From Clostridia bacterium (GTDB lineage Bacteria; Bacillota; Clostridia; Oscillospirales; Acutalibacteraceae), in assembly GCA_017428085.1 (NCBI GenBank), contig JAFRRP010000077.1:46771-110770 (forward strand): a stretch of 64,000 nt of DNA, in the 5' to 3' direction. Under the pieces are notes generated by a model that saw only the letters and a program-made list of their open reading frames with translations, made no database searches and had not been told where the DNA came from. Of this stretch, positions 33,179 to 40,461 are shown piece by piece. A program made the translations under genes and the position numbers. Every line of letters starts with the position of its first letter. Position 1 is the stretch's first letter.

Positions 33179-33207
33179 ATTATAACAGCTTACGGCGAAA
33201 ATGTAAA
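33179..33207 (-). promoter_or_regulatory. Sigma-A-like promoter of the exported protein
   Basis: On the minus strand TTTACA (33207-33202), a 17-nt spacer and TATAAT (33184-33179), about 50 nt before the start. The rest of the 366-bp gap 33125-33490 holds a small GGCGG/CCGCC hairpin with a T5 tail (33257-33278) and an AT-rich stretch before the MBL gene; no other gene is seen. Confidence 0.6.
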
Positions 33208-33490
33208 GGGCTTATGCGCAATCTGTTCGGCGGGGAAGAGAAAAAATCGCGTCGCAGGCGGAAAAAACCGCCCTTTTTGCTCTGGGAAATGAGAAAATTG
33301 AACAAAAAACTTGTGCAATGTGTGCAAAACAGGCCGGGGAATGACAAGCGCCGTTCGGTCCGTCGGTCGGTTATCCGACACGTACTGAAAAACAGTCGGA
33401 TATTGAAAATTTACAATATTTTCTTGATATTGTATTATTGTGAACAATATGTTACAATTGTGATGAAAATGTGATGCAGGAGAAGAGAAT

Positions 33491-34261
33491 ATGGATATCA
33501 CATGGTACGGCACCGCCTCCATCAAACTGAGCGACGGCAAAACGAACCTGCTGTTCGACCCGTATCTGCGCCCCAATAAAAAGCTGCGCCCCATCACGCT
33601 GGATTCCTTTACCGGCGCGGACGCTATTTTGGTCACCCACGGCCACGTAGACCACATCGCGGATATCCCGAAGATCACCGAAGCGGATAAACGCGTGCCC
33701 GTTTACTGCACCAAGACCCCCGCCGCCACGCTGCGGAAGTTCGGCGTGGCCGGCCGCCGCATCCATGAGATCGCGCCGGGGAACCGGTTCAGTATCGGCG
33801 ATTTCAGAATCACGGTGTATCAGGGCCGCCACGTGGATTTTGACGCCAGATACATCGCGCAGGTGTTCCCGCAGTGCTTTGTCAAATTCCCGGTGGTGTT
33901 CAAGATGGAATACTACAACATCCTGATGCCGGAAAAAGGCGAGATCGTGATCTACGAGGTGGAAAACAAGGGCAAGCGCATCGTGCTGATGGGCAGCTAC
34001 GGCACCGCGGACGGCGTCAGCTACCCCAAGAACCCGGATGCCTTCGTGCTGCCCTACGGCGGCAACTCCAACATCGCCGCCCTGTCCGCGCCGTTCATCA
34101 AGGCGATGAGCCCCAAAAAGATCATCGTGGACCACTACGACGCCTCCTTCCCGCCGCTGACCAAGCGCATGGACGTGGAGGGCTTCGGCAGGACGCTGGC
34201 GAAGGACCACCCGGAGATCAAGTACGTGATCCCGCAGGAGTACGTGCCGCTGGCGGTATGA
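33491..34261 (+). CDS. MBL-fold metallo-hydrolase
   Basis: A 256-residue cytoplasmic protein of UlaG/YtkL-like size. VTHGHVDHIAD gives the Zn ligands His50, His52, Asp54 and His55, and further ligands are likely in VYQGRHVDFD and IVDHYDASF. The family hydrolyses lactones, phosphodiesters or other esters, and the substrate cannot be read from sequence. AGGAGA precedes the start and a terminator follows at 34342. Its neighbours are unrelated. Confidence 0.85.
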   Translation: MDITWYGTASIKLSDGKTNLLFDPYLRPNKKLRPITLDSFTGADAILVTHGHVDHIADIPKITEADKRVPVYCTKTPAATLRKFGVAGRRIHEIAPGNRFSIGDFRITVYQGRHVDFDARYIAQVFPQCFVKFPVVFKMEYYNILMPEKGEIVIYEVENKGKRIVLMGSYGTADGVSYPKNPDAFVLPYGGNSNIAALSAPFIKAMSPKKIIVDHYDASFPPLTKRMDVEGFGRTLAKDHPEIKYVIPQEYVPLAV

Positions 34262-34263
34262 GC

Positions 34264-34291
34264 AGTTTTGAGCATTGAGATTTGCGTTTTG
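34264..34291 (+). repeat. Degenerate heptamers at the MBL stop
   Basis: TTTTGAG, CATTGAG, ATTTGCG and TTTTGAG follow one another in exact 7-nt phase directly after the stop codon. Confidence 0.5.
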
Positions 34292-34341
34292 AGAAGAGTT
34301 GTTATTATCTCCTTTCTCTGAAATTGTTTTATTCCCGGCAA

Positions 34342-34370
34342 AAGCCGCCCCACAAACCGTGGGGCGGCTT
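34342..34370 (+). terminator. Terminator of the MBL gene
   Basis: Perfect 12-bp arms AAGCCGCCCCAC / GTGGGGCGGCTT with a 5-nt loop, 80 nt after the stop. The U-tract is weak. Confidence 0.6.
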
Positions 34371-34439
34371 CCGTTATGTTATAGCCCGTACATGAAAAAC
34401 ACCGCCCCGCCGAAGCGGAGCGGATTGCTGTATGTGTGT

Positions 34440-34700
34440 TTACCAATGACACCCTTCAGTAATTACGAAATCACGCACATATTTTTCCTTGAATTCTGCC
34501 CAATTTTTTGGATGCAAAAAATCCCATTTTTCGATTTTTCCACTATCTTTATAAACGCGCAACGGTGAATCAAATGCACCTTTCCCGCTTAAATATGAAA
34601 AAGTAAATACCCAACTGTCCGTTAACTCATTGCAGCCCAACAACAATCGGTTGGGTTTTTCTGCTATAACAATTTGTTTTGCTTCTCCAAAAGTTATCAC
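34440..34700 (-). CDS. Small hypothetical protein, possibly immunity-type
   Basis: 86 residues with a GTG start and no obvious ribosome binding site. Composition is AT-rich compared with neighbours. The order KPNRLLLGCNELTDSWVFTFSYL, then SPLRVYKDSGKIEKWDF, then WAEFKEKYVRDF resembles small immunity-like proteins with aromatic beta strands, but no family is assigned. 7-nt-phased ACTAATC-type repeats and a REP pair lie just upstream. It could be an orphan left by transfer. Confidence 0.5.
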   Translation of the reverse strand: MITFGEAKQIVIAEKPNRLLLGCNELTDSWVFTFSYLSGKGAFDSPLRVYKDSGKIEKWDFLHPKNWAEFKEKYVRDFVITEGCHW

Positions 34701-34740
34701 GGTTAATCACCACGCAGATATCCTTTGATAAGGTTAGGTA

Positions 34741-34770
34741 ACCACTAATCACTAACCAATAATCACTCTC
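34741..34770. repeat. Heptamer repeat (ATTAGTG type)
   Basis: Read on the minus strand, ATTATTG, GTTAGTG and ATTAGTG lie in 7-nt phase. This is another sequence version of the heptamer family. Confidence 0.45.
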
Positions 34771-34801
34771 ATACGCTGGGGCGGAATGCTTGCAATATAC
34801 T

Positions 34802-34933
34802 GTAGCGCGGATCAGTGATCCGCCCGCAACGCGATTCCGATTTACAGAACGTTCGTCATCAAATTGCGTTCGTCTTAATTGTTGTTTCGTTGAGAGCCGG
34901 CTTACGCCGGGGCGGCTCATTGAGCCGCGCTAC
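34802..34933. repeat. REP pair with GGATC stem
   Basis: Left hairpin 34802-34823 (GTAG foot, arms CGGATCA / TGATCCG) and right inverted hairpin 34912-34933 (GGCTCA / TGAGCC) enclose an 88-bp spacer. The two arms differ in sequence but each remains self-complementary. The element ends 6 nt from the stop of the papain-like gene. Confidence 0.65.
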
Positions 34934-34939
34934 CCACTG

Positions 34940-36553
34940 TCACGCGGCGATGCGGAAGGCCAGCAGCAGCTCCTTCAGCATCTCGATCAGCGCTTTCAGG
35001 CGGGCCGCAAGGGACTTCTGGAAGGCGAAGGGGCTGCCGCTGCCGTCGATCTGGAAGGACTCGAACCCGCTGAAATCATCCGACCAGTAGAAGGCGTACA
35101 CGTAGTTGTAGTTGTCGGATTCCATATGGGTGAAATCCGGGCTGATGACGAAGGTGGTCAGGATCTCGCCCTCCGAGAAGGCGGCGCCGTAGTTGGAATC
35201 GTAGGTCAGCAGCACGTGGTTGCCCTTCGGATCGTCATAGGCGCCTACGATCAGGATCTCGTGGTTGGGCGTGGGGTTCTGCAGCAGCGAGAAGCCGAAC
35301 CGCACCAGATGGCCCGCCTTTACGGTCTCATACAGCTTTTTCAGCTGGTAGGTATAGGCGGCGCTGCCGGGCTTCACCGCGGCGTTGTCGGTGATCATGC
35401 TGCGGGTGGATTGCGCCTGATAGTAGTTGATGAAGCTCACCAGCTCCGGCGTGGATTCCAGATCCCGCACGTTCTGGGCGCCCTCCTGCAGGGGCAGCAT
35501 GTCGATCATGCCCAGGTGCTGCAGGGCGGTGGTGACGGAAATGCCGTAGCAGGAGCCCATAAAGCTGCGCAGCGGATAGCTTGCCGCCATCGCCAGATCG
35601 GCGGCGGCCGCCGGGTACATCAGCGGGGAAAGGGCCAGCACCTTGCTGACGTTTTTCAGCAGGGCGGCGTAGTCCTCGCGCGTCATGTAGTAGGGGATAT
35701 AGCGGAAGATCTCCTCGTCGTTTCTGGTGTAGGTGAAGGAATTGACCGTAAAGGGCTCGTAGTCGTTGCTGAAACAAAAGGCCTCCTCCGGCTGAAACAG
35801 GATGTCGCCGTACACCGCGAAAAGCTTCACGTCCTGCGTCATGGCGATCTCGTCGCCCGCGCCGTATACGGCTTCGCCTTCGGGCGAGTCGCTCCAGCCG
35901 ATGCAGGCTTTGCCGTTTTCCACGTGGCCGATCCGCGCGGTCTTTGCGATCTCGTCCGTCTCACAGCAGACGATCGCCGCGGGCGTCTGCCCGTCGTAAT
36001 AATAGGTGATGGTCTTCACGCCCTCCGGCGCTTCGGCGGAAACGCCGGTCACGGTAAAGCCGTTCTCCGTTCCGTCGCCGTCGGTGGTCAGCGTCAGGTG
36101 GACGGCTTCGCCGGGGATATACAGGGTGCGGCCCGCCAGCTCGTCGCCGGAGTATTCGCCGATCGTTTCCTCGCCGCAGGCCAGCGTCAGCACGTCGCCG
36201 GGCTTTTCGTCCACCTTGATGACGCCCACGCTTGCCAGCACGCTGATGCCGATATAGGTATCGCGGTCGGTCTCGTACAGGTCGCGCCATTCGGGGATGG
36301 TATAGGTCTCCGTGGCGCCGTTGGTGATGTTGGTGAAGGTCAGCGCGCCCCATTCAAAGAGCGTGTCCTCCGAAAAGGTCAGGTAAAAGCCCTCCGCGCC
36401 GTCGATCCCGCAGTCCCATTCCCCGGTGAAATCGTTTTCATAGGGGTGGGCGCTTTCCGGCAGCGCGTCTTCCGCTGCGCCGGGGAGCATCAGGCAGCCA
36501 AGCGCCAGCACAAGGCATAACAGAACGGACAACACTTTTTTCGCGTTACGCAT
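34940..36553 (-). CDS. Secreted papain-like (C1/C39-type) cysteine peptidase candidate
   Basis: A 537-residue exported protein. The signal peptide runs to about LMLPGAAED. The N-terminal half contains CUB-like and beta-repeat segments (EGFYLTFSEDTLFEWGALTF, TITYYYDGQTPAA). In the C-terminal half MGSCYGISVTTAL (Cys335), PNHEILIVGAYD (His431) and LLTYDSNYG (Asp452) are spaced as in papain-like and C39 peptidases. The protein ends in an amphipathic helix (ARLKALIEMLKELLLAF). The start at 36553 is 8 nt after AAAGGAG. Peptidase activity is inferred from the Cys-His-Asp arrangement only. Confidence 0.65.
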   Translation of the reverse strand: MRNAKKVLSVLLCLVLALGCLMLPGAAEDALPESAHPYENDFTGEWDCGIDGAEGFYLTFSEDTLFEWGALTFTNITNGATETYTIPEWRDLYETDRDTYIGISVLASVGVIKVDEKPGDVLTLACGEETIGEYSGDELAGRTLYIPGEAVHLTLTTDGDGTENGFTVTGVSAEAPEGVKTITYYYDGQTPAAIVCCETDEIAKTARIGHVENGKACIGWSDSPEGEAVYGAGDEIAMTQDVKLFAVYGDILFQPEEAFCFSNDYEPFTVNSFTYTRNDEEIFRYIPYYMTREDYAALLKNVSKVLALSPLMYPAAAADLAMAASYPLRSFMGSCYGISVTTALQHLGMIDMLPLQEGAQNVRDLESTPELVSFINYYQAQSTRSMITDNAAVKPGSAAYTYQLKKLYETVKAGHLVRFGFSLLQNPTPNHEILIVGAYDDPKGNHVLLTYDSNYGAAFSEGEILTTFVISPDFTHMESDNYNYVYAFYWSDDFSGFESFQIDGSGSPFAFQKSLAARLKALIEMLKELLLAFRIAA

Positions 36554-36584
36554 ATTCATCGCTCCTTTTTCCGTTGCTATCCTT

Positions 36585-36613
36585 ATTATACAATCCCCGC
36601 CGCGGTTTTGCAA
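36585..36613 (-). promoter_or_regulatory. Promoter of the papain-like gene
   Basis: On the minus strand TTGCAA (36613-36608), a 17-nt spacer and TATAAT (36590-36585), 32 nt before the start. Confidence 0.55.
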
Positions 36614-36772
36614 TGGGTTTGTTGTTTTTCTTTGGAAACAGAGAATTGCCGACGCGCTGCCGGATTGTTTTGACAAACCGCCGATTTGTCGATCTTCTCC
36701 CGAAAATATCCTTGTTATTCATCGGATAGTATGCTACACTGTTATCGATCCGAAAAAAAAGAGGGGAAACGT

Positions 36773-38383
36773 ATGAAATTCGTCGTCATGTCCGATATCC
36801 ATTATATCTCCCGCCGCATGATGCTGGAGGGCACGCCGGAGGAGGTCCGGCTGCAGCCGGAGGTCAGCGAACAGGCGCTGCGGCAGGCCTGCGCGGAGGA
36901 CGCCGACGTGATCCTGCTGACCGGCGACCTCACCGACCGGGGCGACGTGCTGAGCCATGAGGACCTGATCGCCTTTCTGCGGGAGCTGAAAAAGAGCGGC
37001 AAGCGCATCTACGTCACCACCGCCACCCACGATTTCGACCACCACAAGGCCTACACCCGCAAATACGGCGACACGCGGGCGACCTTCGCCGAAAGCCCCT
37101 GGAACGAGCCGTGGTTTGAAAAAGAGACCGCCGTGTATAAAGCGTTCGTCACGGAGGACTGCAGCGACATGACCGAGGAGGAATGTACCCCCGATCTGGT
37201 GCGTCCCTGCACCCCGGAGGAGCTGTGGGACATGTACCGGGAGTTCGGCCGGGACGACGCCTTTTCCGTGTGCGAATCCGCCTTTTCCTACTGCGTGGCG
37301 CTGGACGACGATACCTGGTGTCTGATGCTGAACGACAACTTCCGCAACGAAGAGGCGAAGCACAACGTCAGCGTCACCTATTCGCCCGCCTGCTGGCGGT
37401 GGATCCGTTCGCTTGTCAGGCGCGCGCAGGCCGAGGGCAAAACGCTGTTCGCCTGCACCCATCACCCGCTGCTGCCGCCGACGCCCGCCTACAAGCTGGG
37501 CGCGGGCGACCGGGACATGCGCCGCGCCGAGGTGGGCCACATGCTGGCGGATGTGGGCGTCAGGCTGGCGTTCACCGGCCACACCCATTTCGCGGACGTG
37601 GGCTTTGTGCGCTCGAAGCGCGGCAACCTGCTGTGCGATATCTCCACCCCCTCCGTGCGGTTCTATCCGCCCCGGTTCCGGGTGGCGGAGCTGACAAAAG
37701 ACAGCACCGTGATCGACAGCCGCTGCGTGGACGTGGATATCCCCGAAAACGCCGCCGTGGCGGAGGCCTCCATGGCGGAGCACTACCGCCGCAATATGTA
37801 CAAAGATTACGAGGCAAAGGAGGCGCGGCTGCCCAGACCCCTGAACGAGATCGTCGCCGGGCTGCGGGTGAAGCACCTGTACCCGCTGGTGAAAAAAGCG
37901 TCCGGCCTTGCCCCCGCGGCGTATGAGGAGATCAAAGACACGCGGGTGTTCGACCTGATCATGGATCTGGCGTTCCACATGCTGGCGGGGGACGGCGTCT
38001 ACACGCCCGACACGCCGGAATACCGCTTTATGATGGGCCTTGCCGCCGTGTGCGACAGCGTGATCGACGCGCAGCCCTTCTACGACGTGCGCCGCAAAAC
38101 GCTGAAGGGGTATTCCGTGCGGCAGATCATCGAGCCCATGCTGTGCAACAAGTACGTGCCGGATAACGACGCGGCCTTTGACTACACGGTCGAGCCCGCG
38201 CCGGTATACCCCGATGAGAAATTCACCAGCCACGCCGGGGATATCGTGATGGCGCTGCTGTGCGCGGCGGCGATCCCGCTGTCCCATATGCTGCCCGCCG
38301 CCGTGTGCGTGGGGCTGCCCGCCCTTACGCTGCTGAAAAAACGGAAGCTGGCCGACGACCCGCCGCAGCCGGAGAGATATTGA
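36773..38383 (+). CDS. Calcineurin-like metallophosphoesterase with C-terminal membrane anchor
   Basis: 536 residues. Metal-binding motifs in order: VMSDIHY, LLTGDLTDRGD, a degenerate TATHDFDHH (Thr where GNHD is usual), ACTHHP and FTGHTHFAD. A helical C-terminal domain (residues about 340-480) and one hydrophobic helix near residue 500 (IVMALLCAAAIPLSHMLPAA) follow. AGGGG precedes the start, and an extended -10 (TGCTACACT) with TTGTTA lies at 36712-36740. Likely hydrolyses phospho-esters at the inner membrane face. The replacement of the GN pair in GNHD may alter activity. Confidence 0.82.
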   Translation: MKFVVMSDIHYISRRMMLEGTPEEVRLQPEVSEQALRQACAEDADVILLTGDLTDRGDVLSHEDLIAFLRELKKSGKRIYVTTATHDFDHHKAYTRKYGDTRATFAESPWNEPWFEKETAVYKAFVTEDCSDMTEEECTPDLVRPCTPEELWDMYREFGRDDAFSVCESAFSYCVALDDDTWCLMLNDNFRNEEAKHNVSVTYSPACWRWIRSLVRRAQAEGKTLFACTHHPLLPPTPAYKLGAGDRDMRRAEVGHMLADVGVRLAFTGHTHFADVGFVRSKRGNLLCDISTPSVRFYPPRFRVAELTKDSTVIDSRCVDVDIPENAAVAEASMAEHYRRNMYKDYEAKEARLPRPLNEIVAGLRVKHLYPLVKKASGLAPAAYEEIKDTRVFDLIMDLAFHMLAGDGVYTPDTPEYRFMMGLAAVCDSVIDAQPFYDVRRKTLKGYSVRQIIEPMLCNKYVPDNDAAFDYTVEPAPVYPDEKFTSHAGDIVMALLCAAAIPLSHMLPAAVCVGLPALTLLKKRKLADDPPQPERY

Positions 38384-38427
38384 ACGCCCGCCGCTCGGCT
38401 TTCCCGCTTCATAAACATGGATTTTTC

Positions 38428-38611
38428 GAGCCGTTAGCTCAAGTCGTAAGTCGTAAGTCGTGAGTCGTAAGTCGTGAGTCGTAAGATGCCCTTCGGGCGT
38501 TCCTGTATTACGTTGAAAAGCAACGGATTTTCGATCTTACACAATCGACTTTTTCTTGCGACTTGCGACTTACGACTTACGACTGTTCAGCAAGCCAACG
38601 GCTCGCTGAAC
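38428..38611. repeat. Inverted AGTCGTA heptamer element with GTTCAGC palindrome
   Basis: AGTCGTA/AGTCGTG heptamers run from 38441 to 38484. Their complement (ACTTACG units) runs at about 38559-38584 and ends in a 27-nt palindrome (GTTCAGC...GCTGAAC, 38585-38611). The left side begins with a related GAGCCGTTAGCTC palindrome. The whole can fold into a long hairpin. It fills most of the 370-bp gap 38384-38753, which has no gene. Confidence 0.65.
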
Positions 38612-38753
38612 TCCCGATTTGACAAATGTTAAAATCCGAAAAGCAGCGGCTCATTTATCCCGCCGATCATGCAGATAGTTCTTGCATTATCGGCGCTTTT
38701 TATTTATAATGGTAATGGAAGGAAAACAAATAAACCGGAAGGAGGAACGAAAG

Positions 38754-38930
38754 ATGGCGACCAACTGCGAACAATGCGTGAACTACGAATACGACGAAGA
38801 TTACGATTGCTACCGCTGCGGCATCGATCTGGACGAGGACGAGGCGGAACGGTTCATGACCCGCCGCTATGCGAACTGTCCGTTCTATACCCCGGGGGAT
38901 GAGTATTTCATCGTGAGGAAGCAGATATAG
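38754..38930 (+). CDS. Small Cys-rich protein (DUF6472-like)
   Basis: 58 residues with NCEQC near the start, DCYRC in the middle and a late NCPFY, suggesting a small Zn-binding fold, with a Glu/Asp-rich helix (DLDEDEAERF) between. AAGGAGGAACG precedes the ATG at 38754. It resembles small conserved clostridial proteins that I associate with DUF6472; function unknown. TAGTTCT heptamers begin at its stop, and the FAD oxidoreductase starts 60 nt later. Confidence 0.7.
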   Translation: MATNCEQCVNYEYDEDYDCYRCGIDLDEDEAERFMTRRYANCPFYTPGDEYFIVRKQI

Positions 38931-38990
38931 TTCTTAGTTCTTGGTTTTTAATGAATTGTTTTTAATATGGATCGACAGGAAGGGAAAAGA

Positions 38991-40394
38991 ATGAAAACCG
39001 ATATCGTCATCGTGGGCGCGGGGCCCGCGGGTATCTTTACGGCCATTGAGATGATCCGTAAGGGTTCCAAAAAGAAGATCACCATTGTGGAAAAGGGCGT
39101 GGCGGTGGAAAAGCGCCGCTGCCCCAAGCAGAAGACGCAGCAGTGCATGAACTGCAAGCCCAACTGCCACATCACTACCGGTTTTTCCGGCGCGGGCGCG
39201 TTTTCGGACGGCAAGCTGTCGCTGAGCTATGAGGTGGGAGGCGACCTGCCCCAGCTCATCGGCGAGGCATACGCGCAGGAGATGATCGACTACGCCGATT
39301 CCATCTATCTGGAGTTCGGCGCGGATACCCATGTGGAGGGCGTCGACAGCTCCGAGGAGGTCAAGGAGATCCGCAAGCGCGCCATTCAGGCGGGGCTGAA
39401 GCTGGTGGACTGCCCCATCCGTCACCTGGGCACCGAAAAGGCCCAGCAGCTTTACTATGATATCGAGCAGTATCTGGCGGAAAACGGCGTTGGCATGATC
39501 TTCGGCTGCGAGTGCGAGACCCTGCTGATGGACAACGAAAACGGCCGCTGCCTCGGTATCGCCGCGCGGCAGGGCAGCGAGACCTTTGAGATCTTTGCGG
39601 AGGAGACCATCATCGCCACCGGCAGAAGGGGCGCGGACTGGCTGGAAAAGCTGTGCGCGGAATACGACATCGCCCACCAGCCCGGCACCGTGGATATCGG
39701 CGTGCGGGTGGAGGTGCGCAACGAGGTGATGGAGAAGGTCAACAAGGCGCTGTACGAATCCAAGCTGATCGGCTACCCCAAGCCCTTCAAGAACAAGGTG
39801 CGCACCTTTTGCCAGAACCCCGGCGGCTTCGTCAGCCAGGAAAACTACGACAACGAGCTGGCGGTGGTGAACGGCCACTCCTATAAAGAGCTGAAGTCGG
39901 ACAACACCAATCTGGCGATCCTGTGCTCCCACAATTTCAGCACGCCCTTCAACCAGCCCATCGAGTATGCGCAGAAGGTGGGGGAGCTGACCAACATGCT
40001 GGCCAACGGGCACATTTTAGTGCAGCGCTTCGGCGACATTCTGGACGGCAAGCGCACCTGGCCCAAGGAGCTGATGCAAAGCAACCTGCGCCCCACCCTG
40101 CCGGACGCGGTGGCGGGCGACATCACCGCCGCCATGCCCTACCGGTCCATGACCAACATCATCAACTTCATCCATGCCATGGACCACGTGGTGCCGGGCT
40201 TCGCCAGCTATGAAACGCTGCTGTATTCGCCGGAGCTGAAGTTCTATTCCAACCGCATCAAGATGGACGAACGGCTCAACACCAACGTGGCGGGGCTGCA
40301 CTGTCTGGGCGATTCCAGCGGCTGGACCCGCGGCCTGATGATGGCCTCCGTCATGGGCGTCATCATGGGAAGGATTTTGGCCGCGCGGGAATAA
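38991..40394 (+). CDS. FAD-dependent NAD(P)/FAD oxidoreductase
   Basis: 467 residues. The N-terminal Rossmann FAD motif is DIVIVGAGPAGIFTAIEM. A Cys-containing segment (RCPKQKTQQCMNCKPNCH) then TGFSGAGAFSDGKLSLS is typical of the large uncharacterised FAD-dependent protein family often annotated as dehydrogenase. EETIIATGRRG is the second nucleotide-contact motif, and LHCLGDSSGWTRGLMMASVMG is the C-terminal FAD-binding GD motif. The four Cys could bind a metal or Fe-S cluster. The start at 38991 follows AGGAAGGG. Substrate unknown. Confidence 0.85.
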   Translation: MKTDIVIVGAGPAGIFTAIEMIRKGSKKKITIVEKGVAVEKRRCPKQKTQQCMNCKPNCHITTGFSGAGAFSDGKLSLSYEVGGDLPQLIGEAYAQEMIDYADSIYLEFGADTHVEGVDSSEEVKEIRKRAIQAGLKLVDCPIRHLGTEKAQQLYYDIEQYLAENGVGMIFGCECETLLMDNENGRCLGIAARQGSETFEIFAEETIIATGRRGADWLEKLCAEYDIAHQPGTVDIGVRVEVRNEVMEKVNKALYESKLIGYPKPFKNKVRTFCQNPGGFVSQENYDNELAVVNGHSYKELKSDNTNLAILCSHNFSTPFNQPIEYAQKVGELTNMLANGHILVQRFGDILDGKRTWPKELMQSNLRPTLPDAVAGDITAAMPYRSMTNIINFIHAMDHVVPGFASYETLLYSPELKFYSNRIKMDERLNTNVAGLHCLGDSSGWTRGLMMASVMGVIMGRILAARE

Positions 40395-40409
40395 CGGCGT
40401 CCCCGCACG

Positions 40410-40432
40410 ATCCCTACTGCCTACTGCCTCAT
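40410..40432. repeat. Heptamer repeat (CTACTGC type)
   Basis: CTACTGC occurs twice in tandem, then CTCATCT, between the FAD protein stop and the lacZ ribosome binding site. On the other strand the unit is GGCAGTA, with the AGT core. Confidence 0.45.
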
Positions 40433-40461
40433 CTCTCCACCATCATTCCGGGAGGATCACG

